Assembly: GCF_900107095.1 (NCBI RefSeq)
Contig: NZ_FNOR01000004.1
Span: 232,860-296,859 of the forward strand
Source of the DNA: Collimonas sp. OK242
GTDB lineage: Bacteria; Pseudomonadota; Gammaproteobacteria; Burkholderiales; Burkholderiaceae_D
DNA length: 64,000 bases
Direction of reading: 5' to 3'
Shown in pieces: positions 45,132-56,930 of this stretch (positions are counted from its first letter, which is position 1; the number at the start of each line of letters is the position of its first letter). A model generated the notes under the pieces. It was not told the origin of the DNA, ran no database searches, and saw only the letters and a program-made list of their open reading frames with translations. The position numbers and the translations under genes are program-made.

Positions 45132-45256
45132 CTGGCGGCAAAACCGCAAAAACAGCAGCGCCAGACAGATTGCCGGCCTCCTTATCGCCTATCGGGGCCG
45201 GCGGTTTGTTACAATGAAGACTTCCATCTTGCTTTACTCAAGGTAGCCAAATTCTC

Positions 45257-45694
45257 ATGAATAAATCTAAAGTCTGGCAGTTGTTGACTGTATGCATTGC
45301 CTCATTGGCAACACCTATGCTCGTTAGCGCACAACAAGCGCCCCAACCGCCCAAGACCGTCGCGCCGCCGCCACCTGAGCTGCAAAAACTGGAAGAGGGC
45401 GAAGCGCCGGCCGTTACCGTTCGCAAGCCGGGTGAAACGCCAGGCGATATCACGCAAAAAACTGAACAAGGCCGTGTCACCGAAATCAAGGTCAATAGCG
45501 GCGGCAGCACCTACTACGTGAAGCCGCAGTCGACCGCGGGCACTTTGCAGCCAGGCGACGGGCCTGTACGCGGGGCGCAATGGCAGATCAAGGAGTTCGA
45601 CATGGGCCACAAGCAGCGTAAGGAAGGCGAAGCGGCACAGGCTGACGCCGACGCAGGCTTGCCGCCCCCGGCCGCGGCGACACCCAAGAACTAA
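45257..45694 (+). CDS. DUF2782 exported protein
   Basis: A 145-residue secreted or periplasmic protein with a signal peptide (VWQLLTVCIASLATPMLVSA-QQ). A proline-rich stretch is followed by a small conserved domain, TVRKPGETPGDITQ to STYYVKPQ, and a charged C-terminal tail. It matches DUF2782, whose function is unknown. In several Burkholderiales genomes, as I remember, it lies between polA and thrB, as it nearly does here. AAGGTAG precedes the ATG. Confidence 0.8.
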   Translation: MNKSKVWQLLTVCIASLATPMLVSAQQAPQPPKTVAPPPPELQKLEEGEAPAVTVRKPGETPGDITQKTEQGRVTEIKVNSGGSTYYVKPQSTAGTLQPGDGPVRGAQWQIKEFDMGHKQRKEGEAAQADADAGLPPPAAATPKN

Positions 45695-45716
45695 GCAAGC
45701 AAAAACAACCGTAGCC

Positions 45717-45754
45717 ACGCGGCGCGCGCGGTAACCACCGCGTGTACGCCGCGT
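45717..45754 (+). terminator. Imperfect GC-rich hairpin after DUF2782
   Basis: ACGCGGCG/CGCCGCGT (8 bp) plus an inner CGCGGT/ACCGCG (6 bp) around AACC, followed by ATTTAT. It could terminate or attenuate transcription into thrB. Confidence 0.4.
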
Positions 45755-45812
45755 ATTTATCCCGACATTATTCCGACATGGCATCGCCCTTGTCCTTTCC
45801 CCGATTTTTCCC

Positions 45813-46769
45813 ATGGCAGTATTTACCCCCGTCACGCTAGACGATCTCACACAGTGGATCCCTCCCTTTTCCTTAGGCAAGGCACTGGCGATCCGGGGGA
45901 TCTCCTCCGGCATCGAAAACAGTAATTTTTTCATCAATACCGAGCGCGGAGAATATGTGCTGACGGTGTTTGAGAAGCTGAGTTTCGAACAATTGCCGTT
46001 TTACCTGGAATTGATGCGCCATCTGGCGCAGCGCGGCGTACTGGTGCCCGAGCCTATCGCCAACCTGCAGGGCCAGATCCTCAATCCCCTGCACGGCAAG
46101 CCGGCTGCCATCGTCACCAAGCTGGAGGGCGATTGCCAACTGGCGCCGGCAGCGGTACATTGCGCTGAAGTGGGCGCGATGCTGGCAAAAATGCATCTGG
46201 CGGCACAAGACTTTCCAATTCGCCAACCCAATTTGCGCGGCCTGCCCTGGTGGCGCGAAACCACTCCGGTGGTATTGCCGTATCTGCCAGAAGACCGGCA
46301 ACAGCTATTGCGCAGCGAGATGGCGTTCCAGGAGACATTCGCCGCCTCCGAGACTTATCGCCAACTGCCGAACGGCCCGGTGCACGCCGACCTGTTCCGC
46401 AACAACGTGATGTTCGACGGCGACCGGCTGACAGGATTTTTTGATTTCTACTTTGCGGGTTGCGATACCTGGCTGTTCGACCTGGCAGTGACGGTGAATG
46501 ACTGGTGCATCGACCTGGCTGACGGCCAGCTTGACATTGCCAGGGTAAGAGCGATGCTGGATGCCTACCATGCAGTGCGCCCGTTCAGCGCCGCGGAGCG
46601 AGACGCCTGGCAGGCCATGTTGCGCGCCGGCGCCCTGCGCTTCTGGTTATCGCGCCTCTATGACTTTTATTTACCGCGCGCTGCAGAAATGTTGACCCCG
46701 CACGATCCAGGCCACTTCGAACGGATTTTGCGACAACGTGTGGCCCACCCGGCCCCGGCCCTGTATTAA
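45813..46769 (+). CDS. thrB: Homoserine kinase type II (ThrB, aminoglycoside-phosphotransferase fold)
   Basis: This enzyme phosphorylates homoserine with ATP in threonine synthesis. The 318-residue protein is of the APH-like type II class, unrelated in fold to the GHMP-type E. coli Thr[21 protein letters not shown] starts the ATP-binding lobe; the catalytic loop is [16 protein letters not shown] with D193, and the Mg-binding Asp is in [12 protein letters not shown]. Threonine synthase and homoserine dehydrogenase genes are not in this window. No clear Shine-Dalgarno precedes the ATG. Confidence 0.93.
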   Translation: MAVFTPVTLDDLTQWIPPFSLGKALAIRGISSGIENSNFFINTERGEYVLTVFEKLSFEQLPFYLELMRHLAQRGVLVPEPIANLQGQILNPLHGKPAAIVTKLEGDCQLAPAAVHCAEVGAMLAKMHLAAQDFPIRQPNLRGLPWWRETTPVVLPYLPEDRQQLLRSEMAFQETFAASETYRQLPNGPVHADLFRNNVMFDGDRLTGFFDFYFAGCDTWLFDLAVTVNDWCIDLADGQLDIARVRAMLDAYHAVRPFSAAERDAWQAMLRAGALRFWLSRLYDFYLPRAAEMLTPHDPGHFERILRQRVAHPAPALY

Positions 46770-46803
46770 GCTAAATTATTAAGCGAAATTCTTGATTGAA
46801 ATA

Positions 46804-47601
46804 ATGGAAAAATTGCCTGCAAAAACCGGATGGATATGGATAAAGGAAGGGTTTGCGCTGTTCCGCAAACAACCGGCCGAAATCTCCACGCTATTCCTGG
46901 CTTATATGTTCTTGATGCTGGCGCTGAATATCGTCCCGCTATTAGGGCAGGTGCTACCGCTGGTTCTGGTCCCGGTATTTGCCATGTCCTTCATGCAGGC
47001 TTGCGTGAATATTGAACAAGGCAAACGCGTCTATCCCAATCTGTTGCTGATCGGCTTTCGCTCGCCGGCCTTGAAGAACCTGCTGACATTGGGCGCCCTC
47101 TACCTGGTGGCGGCGGTCATTGCACTTGCCGCCTCGACCCTGATTGACGGCGGCGTGTTCTGGGCCGCGATAACCGGCCAGACCGCGCTCGACGCCAAAG
47201 AGATTCAACAGTCCAACATGTCGCTGGCGATGCTGTTTTCTGCCGCGGTCTACGTCCCGGCGGCAATGGCATTCTGGTATGCGGCGCCGCTCATCATGTG
47301 GCAAAAAATGGGGGTATCGAAAGCCATTTTCTACAGCTTCTTCGCGGTATCGCGCGAGATGAAAGCCTTTACCGTCTATGGCTTGGCGTGGGCCGCCATC
47401 GGCGTTGTGCTGCCGGCGATCATCAGCGTATTGATTGCGGTGCTGGTCGGCAATCAGGCTGTCACGCTCATGATCCTGTTGCCGCTATCGATTGCGCTGA
47501 CAGTGGTGATGTATTGCTCTTTCTACCCGACGTACACCCACATCTTCGGCAAGCCGGAGGCCGATTCACCGCCGTCGCAGGAAGCTCCTGCGCAAGAGTA
47601 G
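46804..47601 (+). CDS. BPSS1780-family inner-membrane protein
   Basis: A 265-residue membrane protein with about six hydrophobic segments and a proline/glutamate tail. The N-terminal GWIWIKEGFALFRKQPAEIS before the first segment is the hallmark of the BPSS1780 family of betaproteobacteria. Its function is unknown. I use the ATG at 46804; an in-frame TTG at 46792 is possible but less likely. It follows thrB by 34 bases and may be cotranscribed. Confidence 0.82.
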   Translation: MEKLPAKTGWIWIKEGFALFRKQPAEISTLFLAYMFLMLALNIVPLLGQVLPLVLVPVFAMSFMQACVNIEQGKRVYPNLLLIGFRSPALKNLLTLGALYLVAAVIALAASTLIDGGVFWAAITGQTALDAKEIQQSNMSLAMLFSAAVYVPAAMAFWYAAPLIMWQKMGVSKAIFYSFFAVSREMKAFTVYGLAWAAIGVVLPAIISVLIAVLVGNQAVTLMILLPLSIALTVVMYCSFYPTYTHIFGKPEADSPPSQEAPAQE

Positions 47602-47607
47602 GCGCAG

Positions 47608-47627
47608 GGTGGGCATAGCTGCCCACC
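47608..47627. repeat. Dispersed intergenic palindrome, copy 4
   Basis: GGTGGGCA, TAGC loop, TGCCCACC between the convergent membrane-protein gene and uvrD. An outer GCAGG / CCTACGC adds partial pairing. The stem is identical to copy 3. Confidence 0.7.
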
Positions 47628-47630
47628 TTC

Positions 47631-49910
47631 CTACGCGATCTTTTCCAGCTTCGCCACGCTCAGATCCAGCAACTTCATGCCGTGCTTGCCGAAATTGATA
47701 TGGGCACGGGCGTTGCCGCCGCTGCCTTCGATATTGACGATCACGCCTTCACCGAATTTCAGGTGCTCCACATTTTCGCCTATGCGCCAGCCGATATCGC
47801 GCTTGCCGAAATTCTTGGCGATGCTGTTGGCCGCCTTCTCCGGCGCCTCGTCCCAAGCCGATTTCGAATGCGCGAACCAGCTATGCTGCTGCACTTTCGG
47901 CGACAGCCATTTCAAGGCGTCTTCCGGCAACTCGTCAAAAAAGCGTGAACGCATGTTGTAACGGGTCTGGCCATGCAGCATCCGGGTTTGCGAAAAACTC
48001 ATGTAAAGACGCTTCTTGGCGCGCGTGATGGCGACGTACATCAGGCGCCGCTCTTCTTCTACGCCGGCATCTTCTTTCTGCGAATTCTCGTGCGGGAACA
48101 AGCCCTCTTCCAGACCGGTGATGAACACCGCGTCGAACTCCAGGCCTTTGGCTGAGTGCACTGTCATCAGTTGCAAGGCGTCCTCGCCGGCCTGGGCCTG
48201 ATTGTTTCCAGCCTCCAGCGAAGCATGCGAGAGGAAGGCCGACAACGGCGACATCACCGCCGCCAGCGGCGCATCGGCATCGAAAATTTCAATGCCGTCG
48301 GCCGTCGTGATCGCGGCGCCTGCCACCGCTTGCGCCTTGGGTCCGAGCAAAGCCGGCGCATCGGCGCCAAATCCTTCCTCCGAGACAAACAAGGCGGCAG
48401 CATTGACTAGCTGCTCCAGATTCTCGATACGGTCTGCGCCTTCCCTTTCGTTACGGTAGTGCTGCATCAAGCCGCTCATGTCGAGCACGATCTGCACCAT
48501 TTCCGGCAGCGGCAGATGCTGGGTTTCAAAGCGCCCGCCTTCGACCAGTTTCAGGAAGGAGCCCAAGGTGGCGCCGGCCTTGCCGGCCACGTACGGCACC
48601 GCTGCGTAGAGGGAAATGCCGTATTGTTTGGCGGCATCCTGCAGTTGTTCCAGGGAGCGCGCGCCTATCCCGCGTGCGGGGAAATTCACCACGCGCAAGA
48701 ACGCCGAATCGTTGTGCGGATTATCCATCAGCTGCAAATAGGCGACCGCATGCTTGACTTCCGCACGTTCGAAATAACGCTGGCCGCCGTAGACGCGATA
48801 AGGAATGCCGGACGCCACCAACGCATGTTCAATCACCCGCGACTGCGCATTGGAGCGGTACAGCACGGCGATTTCGCTGCGTGTGGCGCCTTCATTGATC
48901 AGGCTCTTGGTTTCTTCGATAATCCACTGCGCTTCCTGCAAATCGCTGGTAGCTTCGTAGATTCTGACCTGTTCGCCATGACCGGCATCGGTGCGCAAAT
49001 TCTTGCCGAGACGTTTGGTATTGTTGGCAATGAGGGTATTGGCGCTATCCAGGATATGGCCGTGCGAACGATAATTCTGCTCCAGCTTGATCACGTTTTC
49101 GACCCGGAATTCGCGCTCGAACGCGGCCATGTTGCCGACATTCGCGCCGCGGAAGGCGTAGATGCTCTGGTCGTCATCGCCGACAGCAAACACCGCGCCA
49201 CGCTGGCCGGCCATCAGCTTGAGCCATTTGTATTGCAGATCGTTGGTATCCTGGAACTCGTCCACCAGGATGTGCTGGAACCGCGACTGATAGTGTTCAC
49301 GCAAGGGTTGGTTGCGGCTCAGCAGTTCATAGGTGCGCAACAACAGCTCGGCAAAATCGACCACGCCCTCGCGCTGGCATTGCTGGTCGTACAAATCGTA
49401 CAGTTCGACGAACTTGCGGTTGTAATCGTCGTTAGCTTCGACTTCGTTGGCGCGCAAACCTTGGTCCTTGGCGCCGTTGATGAAGTACATCAGATTGCGC
49501 GGCGGATATTTTTCATCATCGACATTCATCGCTTTCAGCAGGCGCTTGATCGCCGATAACTGGTCCTGCGAATCCAGGATCTGGAAAGTCTGCGGCAATC
49601 CGGCATCGCGATAGTGGGCGCGCAGCAGTCGATTGCACAAGCCGTGGAAAGTGCCGATCCACATACCGCGCGTGTTGATCGGCAACATCGCCGACAAGCG
49701 CGTCATCATTTCTTTCGAGGCTTTATTGGTAAACGTCACCGCCAGCACGCCGGCCGGCGATACCTGGCCGGTCTGGATCAGCCAGGCGATGCGGGTAGTC
49801 AGCACGCGCGTCTTGCCGGAGCCGGCGCCGGCCAGGATAAGCGCCGATTGCGCAGGCAAGGTAACCGCCGCGAGTTGTTCTGGATTGAGGTTATGAAGAA
49901 GATTTTGCAT
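47631..49910 (-). CDS. uvrD: DNA helicase II UvrD
   Basis: UvrD is a superfamily 1A 3'-5' helicase of nucleotide excision and mismatch repair. The product has 759 residues from the ATG at 49910 (E. coli 720). Walker A AGAGSGKT is at residues 27-34. VTFTNKASKEM, the Walker B DEFQDTND, GDDDQSIYAFRGA, QNYRSHGHIL, TVHSAKGLEFDAVF and VAITRAKKRLYM follow in order. The C-terminal Tudor-like segment (VEHLKFGEGVIVNIEGSG) is the RNA polymerase-binding part known from UvrD/PcrA. The two-codon extension to a GTG at 49916 is not needed. Confidence 0.96.
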   Translation of the reverse strand: MQNLLHNLNPEQLAAVTLPAQSALILAGAGSGKTRVLTTRIAWLIQTGQVSPAGVLAVTFTNKASKEMMTRLSAMLPINTRGMWIGTFHGLCNRLLRAHYRDAGLPQTFQILDSQDQLSAIKRLLKAMNVDDEKYPPRNLMYFINGAKDQGLRANEVEANDDYNRKFVELYDLYDQQCQREGVVDFAELLLRTYELLSRNQPLREHYQSRFQHILVDEFQDTNDLQYKWLKLMAGQRGAVFAVGDDDQSIYAFRGANVGNMAAFEREFRVENVIKLEQNYRSHGHILDSANTLIANNTKRLGKNLRTDAGHGEQVRIYEATSDLQEAQWIIEETKSLINEGATRSEIAVLYRSNAQSRVIEHALVASGIPYRVYGGQRYFERAEVKHAVAYLQLMDNPHNDSAFLRVVNFPARGIGARSLEQLQDAAKQYGISLYAAVPYVAGKAGATLGSFLKLVEGGRFETQHLPLPEMVQIVLDMSGLMQHYRNEREGADRIENLEQLVNAAALFVSEEGFGADAPALLGPKAQAVAGAAITTADGIEIFDADAPLAAVMSPLSAFLSHASLEAGNNQAQAGEDALQLMTVHSAKGLEFDAVFITGLEEGLFPHENSQKEDAGVEEERRLMYVAITRAKKRLYMSFSQTRMLHGQTRYNMRSRFFDELPEDALKWLSPKVQQHSWFAHSKSAWDEAPEKAANSIAKNFGKRDIGWRIGENVEHLKFGEGVIVNIEGSGGNARAHINFGKHGMKLLDLSVAKLEKIA

Positions 49911-50109
49911 CCCCACATTATAAGCTGCGGGTGCACTTGCCTGACGACCAGATCATGATTGATCTTGGTTTAACCCGGCTGAACTCAGTACAAGCTTATG
50001 GCCGGAATGGCCGACGCCAGCAATCTCCGGGCTAGAAGCGTAAAATACCGCATTGCATCATTGTCCACACCTTCGCAACAATCAACCCCCACCTACCAAG
50101 TCGTCCATC

Positions 50110-51342
50110 ATGTCAGAAGAAGTTCGTCTCGACCGCGCCGTCCAGCCGCCATCCGAGGCCGTCGAGATCACCGCAAGCGCCGAAACTGCAGTTACTTTCC
50201 ATATTGTCTCCACTGCATTTTTTACTTTCATTTGCTATCTGGCCATCGGCATTCCGCTGGCAGTACTGCCCGGCTATGTCCACACCGACCTCGGCTACAG
50301 CTCGGTGCTGGCCGGCCTGGCGATCAGCATGCAATACCTGGCGACTTTGCTGAGCCGCCCGCTGGCTGGCCGCATGGCCGATTCGGTCGGCCCCAAAACC
50401 GCCGTATTACGCGGTTTGATCGCTTGCAGCATCAGCGGCGCCTTCCTGCTGGCCGCCGCAATGTTTACGCACATACCGGCGCTTAGCCTGGCTCTCCTGC
50501 TGACCGGCCGCCTGGTGCTTGGCTGCGGCGAGAGCATGGTGGGCACCGGTGCGATTACCTGGGGCATAGGCCGGGTTGGCGCCCGGCACACGGCGCGCAT
50601 GATTTCCTGGAACGGCATCGCCACCTATGGCGCGCTGGCGATAGGCGCGCCGCTGGGTGTCGTGATCGCTCATCACTGGGGCCTGGCGGCAGTGGGCATT
50701 ACAGTAACGGTATTGTCGCTAGGCGGCTTCTTCCTGGCGCGCCTGAAAGCCGCGACAGCCGTGGTGCGCGGCGAGCACTTGCCGTTTCAACACGTATTGC
50801 GCAAAGTATTTCCACACGGCATGGGCCTTGCATTGGGCTCGGTCGGTTTCGGTTCCATCGCCACTTTCATCACCTTGTTTTATGCCAGCCACCAGTGGCC
50901 GAATGCGGCATTTGCACTGACCATGTTCGGCACCTCTTTTGTCGGCGCGCGCCTGCTGTTTGCCCACACCATCTCGCGCTTTGGCGGCTTCCGGGTCGCG
51001 ATCATCTGTTTTTCGGTGGAAGCGCTCGGCCTGCTATTGCTGTGGCAAGCCGGTTCGCCGTCGCTGGCGCTGGTTGGCGCGGCGCTCACCGGCTTCGGTT
51101 TTGCCTTGATCTTCCCTGCGCTCGGGGTGGAAGCGGTGAACCTGGTGCCGGCCAATAACCGCGGCAGCGCCTTGGGCGCCTACTCGGTGTTCCTCGATCT
51201 GGCCCTGGGCGTCACCGGTCCGCTGGCGGGATTGATCGTGAGCGAGTTCGGCTATGCCGAGGTATTCCTGTTTGCCGCACTCGCGTCGCTGGCGGCGGTG
51301 GCGTTGACAGTCAGCATGTATCGCCGCTCGCAGCTGGTGTAG
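50110..51342 (+). CDS. MFS transporter (YfcJ/YhhS type)
   Basis: A 410-residue major facilitator protein with 12 predicted segments. It most resembles the YfcJ/YhhS group of uncharacterised or drug-efflux transporters. Motif A is recognisable in [20 protein letters not shown] between segments two and three, and [20 protein letters not shown] corresponds to segment five. A polar N-terminal 40 residues precede segment one. The ATG at 50110 is chosen over an in-frame start at 50053. It is divergent from uvrD and likely a single-gene unit. The substrate is unknown. Confidence 0.85.
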   Translation: MSEEVRLDRAVQPPSEAVEITASAETAVTFHIVSTAFFTFICYLAIGIPLAVLPGYVHTDLGYSSVLAGLAISMQYLATLLSRPLAGRMADSVGPKTAVLRGLIACSISGAFLLAAAMFTHIPALSLALLLTGRLVLGCGESMVGTGAITWGIGRVGARHTARMISWNGIATYGALAIGAPLGVVIAHHWGLAAVGITVTVLSLGGFFLARLKAATAVVRGEHLPFQHVLRKVFPHGMGLALGSVGFGSIATFITLFYASHQWPNAAFALTMFGTSFVGARLLFAHTISRFGGFRVAIICFSVEALGLLLLWQAGSPSLALVGAALTGFGFALIFPALGVEAVNLVPANNRGSALGAYSVFLDLALGVTGPLAGLIVSEFGYAEVFLFAALASLAAVALTVSMYRRSQLV

Positions 51343-51474
51343 TGCGCCAGGAACTGTGCCACAAACGCATATTGCTGCGATGCTCAAACACATGCATTCC
51401 TTTGCCTCTGGCAAATTGACATAGAATTGAACTGCAAGTCTTCAACCATCACTGTTAGAAGAAGGAGTAACGCA

Positions 51475-51963
51475 ATGGTAAAGAAAAACGTGGCAGTCAT
51501 CGATATCGGCATCAGCGACAAGGACCGCAAGAAGATCGCCGACGGACTCAGCAAGCTGCTGGCCGATACCTACACCCTGTATCTGAAAACCCATAATTTC
51601 CACTGGAACGTGACCGGGCCGATGTTCAATACATTGCACCTGATGTTCGAAACCCAGTACAACGAACTCTGGCTGGCGGTGGATTTGATTGCGGAACGGA
51701 TACGCGCGCTCGGCTATCCCGCGCCGGCTACCTACAAGGCCTTTGCCAAGCTGACTTCGATTTCGGAGGAAGAAGGCGTACCGACCGCGACTGCCATGAT
51801 CCAGCAACTGGTGCAGGGACAGGAATCGGTGACCCGCACCGCGCGTTCGATTTTCCCGGTGGTAGATGCTGCAGCGGATGAACCGACTGCAGACTTGCTG
51901 ACGCAGCGCATGCAGCTGCATGAAAAAAATGCCTGGATGCTGCGTAGTTTGCTGGAAACCTGA
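51475..51963 (+). CDS. Dps-family ferritin-like DNA-protection protein
   Basis: A 162-residue Dps/ferritin-like protein that forms 12-mers, oxidises Fe(II) with peroxide and stores iron. The ferroxidase ligands are visible in [20 protein letters not shown] and [18 protein letters not shown]. The Lys-rich N-terminus (MVKKN, then DKDRKK) may help DNA binding. The start at 51475 is fixed by GAAGGAG eight bases upstream. A TAGAAT about 50 bases upstream may be the -10. OxyR control is plausible but no binding site was verified. Confidence 0.93.
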   Translation: MVKKNVAVIDIGISDKDRKKIADGLSKLLADTYTLYLKTHNFHWNVTGPMFNTLHLMFETQYNELWLAVDLIAERIRALGYPAPATYKAFAKLTSISEEEGVPTATAMIQQLVQGQESVTRTARSIFPVVDAAADEPTADLLTQRMQLHEKNAWMLRSLLET

Positions 51964-52023
51964 CTGGCTCCAAAAAACGATTGGTCGCGGTTACGACCAG
52001 CTTGTGACCGCGATCCTGAGCGA

Positions 52024-52638
52024 CTATCTGTTTTCAAACAAGGCAACGAAGCTGCGCGCTGCGGCGGTCGGATCGTCAGCCAGGTAAACACTGCTGATGG
52101 CGGCCACCATATCAGCGCCGGCGGCAATCAAAGGCGCCGCATTCTCTTGCGTCATGCCGCCGATGACCACGTTCGGCACAGCGATTTCCGCCTTGGCCCG
52201 CGTGACGATATCGGGCGACGTGGTTACCGGATATTTCTTGACCCGCGATGGATAGAATCCGCCGAACGCCACATAGCTGGCGCCGGCACGATACGCGGCA
52301 TGCGCCAGTTCCAGGTCGCCATAGCAGGAAGCGCCGACGATCTTGTCTGCGCCAAGCATAGCCCGCACCTCCGCCACGCTGGCATCGGTGCCGCCGACAT
52401 GAATGCCATCCGCATCCAGCGCCAGGCACAGGTCGACATAATCGTTGATGATGAACGGCCGCTGGTAACGACGGCACAGGCTCAGCAACGCTGCTGCCTG
52501 TTGCTGCCGCAAGGCTGCGTCGGCGGTTTTGTGGCGATACTGCAGCAGCGCCGCCCCGCCTTGCAAGGCTTGCTCGGTTACGCGCAGCAGCTGCTCGGTG
52601 TCATCCCAATCGGGTGTGACGATGTATAGGCCCTTCAT
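52024..52638 (-). CDS. thiE: Thiamin-phosphate synthase ThiE
   Basis: ThiE joins the HMP-pyrophosphate and thiazole-phosphate moieties to thiamin phosphate. The 204-residue TIM-barrel protein (E. coli 211) shows LLQYRHK, FIINDYVDLCLALDADGIHVGG and VIGGMTQENAAPLIAAGA with the phosphate-binding glycines. The usual HVGQ/ED loop here reads HVGGTDA. Last gene of the operon, starting four bases after the thiD stop, with AGGA from the thiD end as its ribosome site. Confidence 0.93.
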   Translation of the reverse strand: MKGLYIVTPDWDDTEQLLRVTEQALQGGAALLQYRHKTADAALRQQQAAALLSLCRRYQRPFIINDYVDLCLALDADGIHVGGTDASVAEVRAMLGADKIVGASCYGDLELAHAAYRAGASYVAFGGFYPSRVKKYPVTTSPDIVTRAKAEIAVPNVVIGGMTQENAAPLIAAGADMVAAISSVYLADDPTAAARSFVALFENR

Positions 52639-52642
52639 CGCT

Positions 52643-53479
52643 TTATCCTCGTAATTTTAGAAATGGCAGAGTCCGGCTCGGCATGCGCTGGCCGGCAGCA
52701 ATCGCATAGGATGCGGCCAAAGTCTGCTGGCAATATATTTGCGCGGCATCGATCGCCTGTTCGATATCCCGGCCTTGCGCCAGCAGCGCTGCAAGTGCCG
52801 CCGCCAGCGTGCAGCCGCTGCCATGAAACTCGCCCGGCAAGCGCGGCCAGCTCCAGTTGCGCTGCTGCGTCCTGCTGATCCAGCGATTCAGCACTTCATG
52901 CCGTTCCGGACCATGGCCGCCCTTCAGCAGCACATGTCGGCAACCACGCTCAAGCAGCATCGCCGCTTGTCGCTCCGGACTTGCCTGGGCGCCGCACAGG
53001 CGATCAGCTTCGACCCGGTTCGGCGTAATCACCGTGGCAAGTTGAAACAGGGGTTCGAGCGCCACTATCGGATCTTCACTAGCCAGACTGTCGCCATGGC
53101 CAGTCGCCAGCACCGGATCAAACACCACCGGCAAATCCGGTTGCCGTGAACGCAGGTCGCGGATGATTGCGGCAATCGCTTCAGCATTGGCGCGATTGCC
53201 GACGATGCCCAGCTTGAGCGCGGAAATATCGATACGGTCGACCAGCACCTGCGCCTGCTGCCGCACCAGATCCGCAGCGACCGGGAAGACGCCGAACACC
53301 CGCTCGTTGTCCTGTACCGTCAGCACTGTCACTACCGACAGCGGATGCGCACCGAGCGCTGCAATCGCGGTGATGTCGGCTTGCATGCCGGCGCCGCCGC
53401 TCGGGTCCGAACCGGAAAACACCAGCACGCAGGCCGGCGCTGCTGCACCGGCCGTGTCGATGTTTACCGAACTGCTCAC
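52643..53479 (-). CDS. thiD: Hydroxymethylpyrimidine kinase/phosphomethylpyrimidine kinase
   Basis: ThiD phosphorylates HMP twice to HMP-pyrophosphate. It is a ribokinase-fold protein with [20 protein letters not shown] near the N-terminus, [28 protein letters not shown] and a [17 protein letters not shown] anion hole. I place the start at a GTG (53477-53479) whose last bases are the thiG stop (GTGA), giving 278 residues (E. coli 266). The frame is open to 53746, but the first 89 codons lie over thiG and look like shadow sequence (Arg/Gly-rich). Confidence 0.92.
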   Translation of the reverse strand: MSSSVNIDTAGAAAPACVLVFSGSDPSGGAGMQADITAIAALGAHPLSVVTVLTVQDNERVFGVFPVAADLVRQQAQVLVDRIDISALKLGIVGNRANAEAIAAIIRDLRSRQPDLPVVFDPVLATGHGDSLASEDPIVALEPLFQLATVITPNRVEADRLCGAQASPERQAAMLLERGCRHVLLKGGHGPERHEVLNRWISRTQQRNWSWPRLPGEFHGSGCTLAAALAALLAQGRDIEQAIDAAQIYCQQTLAASYAIAAGQRMPSRTLPFLKLRG

Positions 53480-54288
53480 TTGACTCGTCCCGCCATGGGA
53501 GACGATGGCGAAGCCGCAAAGCGCTTCGGAATCCGGCCGGCGAGAAAGGCTTCGCGTCCGGCTTCGATCGCCAGCCGCATCGCCCGGGCCATGCGGATCG
53601 GATCCTGTGCGCCGGCAATCGCGGTATTCATCAATACACCGTCGCAGCCCAGCTCCATCGCAATCGCCGCATCGGACGCGGTACCGACGCCGGCATCGAC
53701 CAGCACCGGCACTTTGGCCTGTTCGATGATCAGCGACAGATTCCATGGATTCAAAATGCCCATGCCGGAACCGATCAGCGACGCCAGCGGCATCACCGCC
53801 ACGCAGCCGATCTCTTCCAGTATGCGCGCCTGGATCGGATCGTCGCTGCAGTACACCATGACGTCGAAACCATCCTTGACCAAGGCCTCCGCCGCTTTCA
53901 ATGTCTCCGGCATATTGGGAAACAGCGTACGCTCATCGCCCAGTACTTCCAGCTTGGCCAGCTTGTGCCCGTTCAGCAATTCACGCCCGAGTTGCAGCGT
54001 ATAAACCGCGTCGGCCGCGGTATAGCAGCCCGCCGTGTTGGGCAGTATGGTGTAACGCGATGGCGGCACCACGTCCAGCAAATTGGGCGCCTTCGGGTCC
54101 TGGCCGATGTTGACGCGCCGGATCGCCACCGTGATGATCTCGGCGCCGCTGGCTTCGGTGGCGGCGCGCGTTTGCTCCAGGTCACGATACTTGCCGCTGC
54201 CTACCAGCAGCCGCGAGCTGTATGTTTTGCCGGCGATAGTGAGGCCGGTATCCGGTTGCCCCGTCTCAGGGCTTGAGTTCAGATTCAT
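53476..54288 (-). CDS. thiG: Thiazole synthase ThiG
   Basis: ThiG builds the thiazole phosphate ring from deoxyxylulose 5-phosphate, dehydroglycine and ThiS-thiocarboxylate. The product has 270 residues from the ATG at 54288 (E. coli 256), with AAAGGA upstream. Motifs are [33 protein letters not shown] (the Schiff-base Lys region), [10 protein letters not shown] and [20 protein letters not shown]. In aerobes the dehydroglycine comes from ThiO, which is not in this operon. The thiS gene is 54 bases upstream with a dispersed palindrome in between. Confidence 0.95.
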   Translation of the reverse strand: MNLNSSPETGQPDTGLTIAGKTYSSRLLVGSGKYRDLEQTRAATEASGAEIITVAIRRVNIGQDPKAPNLLDVVPPSRYTILPNTAGCYTAADAVYTLQLGRELLNGHKLAKLEVLGDERTLFPNMPETLKAAEALVKDGFDVMVYCSDDPIQARILEEIGCVAVMPLASLIGSGMGILNPWNLSLIIEQAKVPVLVDAGVGTASDAAIAMELGCDGVLMNTAIAGAQDPIRMARAMRLAIEAGREAFLAGRIPKRFAASPSSPMAGRVK

Positions 54289-54310
54289 GACAAATCCTTT
54301 AAAAGATTTT

Positions 54311-54338
54311 GTAGGGTGGGCACACTTGCCCACGCTAC
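54311..54338. repeat. Dispersed intergenic palindrome, copy 5, inside the thi operon
   Basis: GTAGGGTGGGCA pairs with TGCCCACGCTAC around a CACT loop (11 of 12 positions). It lies between thiS and thiG, so it must be transcribed within an operon; it ends 22 bases from the thiG start codon. Confidence 0.75.
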
Positions 54339-54342
54339 GATT

Positions 54343-54543
54343 TCAGCCACCGCCGATTGCACGCACCACATCGACCTTGTCCTCTGGCTGCAAAATGCGT
54401 TGCGGCCACAAGCTGGCCGGCACCACCTGCCGGTTGACCGCCACCGCAACAGCTTTCCCGGCCAGTTCCAGCGCCACGATCAGCTGTTGCAGGTTCGCGC
54501 CGTCGGCCAGCGGATGCGGCGCGCCATTGAGCACGATTTCCAT
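54343..54543 (-). CDS. thiS: Sulfur-carrier protein ThiS
   Basis: ThiS is a ubiquitin-like carrier whose C-terminal glycine is converted to a thiocarboxylate that donates sulfur to the thiazole ring. The 66-residue product equals E. coli ThiS in length and begins MEIVLNGAPHPLADG. It ends VVRAIGGG with the required terminal Gly-Gly. It starts eight bases after the thiC stop. The frame is open further upstream to 54708, but that part overlaps thiC and is not conserved. Confidence 0.93.
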   Translation of the reverse strand: MEIVLNGAPHPLADGANLQQLIVALELAGKAVAVAVNRQVVPASLWPQRILQPEDKVDVVRAIGGG

Positions 54544-54551
54544 CAGCGGCC

Positions 54552-56513
<1,962 letters not shown>

Positions 56514-56584
56514 TTTTCGAGTCTGGCGGCGCGGATTCACGAAACAGCACGGTGGAATCTTGTGAATCGGCCGACAATATGCTC

Positions 56585-56686
56585 GACAGCTTCCCTTCGC
56601 TGGCATTACCCAGATCAGGTTCGAGGGTATTTCTCACCCGATTGCATTGGTATTTCAGCAATCAGGACCCCTAGCGTTGTGCTGTC
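56585..56686 (-). promoter_or_regulatory. TPP riboswitch (THI element) upstream of thiC
   Basis: The minus strand carries the conserved THI-box elements in order: CUAGGGGUCCUGAUU, GGUGAGAAAUACCC, CGAACCUGAUCUGGGUAAU and GCCAGCGAAGGGAAG. The closing helix P1 forms between GACAGC (56681-56686) and GCUGUC (56585-56590). It binds thiamin pyrophosphate and lowers expression of the thi operon, probably at translation initiation. About 120 bases separate it from the thiC GTG. Confidence 0.95.
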
Positions 56687-56930
56687 CCGACATGCAAAGC
56701 TCGAGGCAGCGAAAAGGATTTTACACCCGCAATCGGCTTGCGGTATATCGAAAATGCGGACTTCCTTATCTCAGGTCAAGTATAGAAGTCCCATTCGTGG
56801 CAAATCCGTCTACACGATTTGTCTTTACGTCAAAAAACACGGTGTCCTGACCAGCAATGTTAGGAGCCGGTCGGCTGCGTACTTTATAATCATCGTTTTA
56901 GATCGTTTTAGCAAAGAACCCCAATAAATC

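Noticed and set aside
53480..53746. 89-codon N-terminal extension of thiD
   Set aside because: It overlaps thiG in another frame, is low-complexity Arg/Gly-rich, and the GTG overlapping the thiG stop gives the normal ThiD length.
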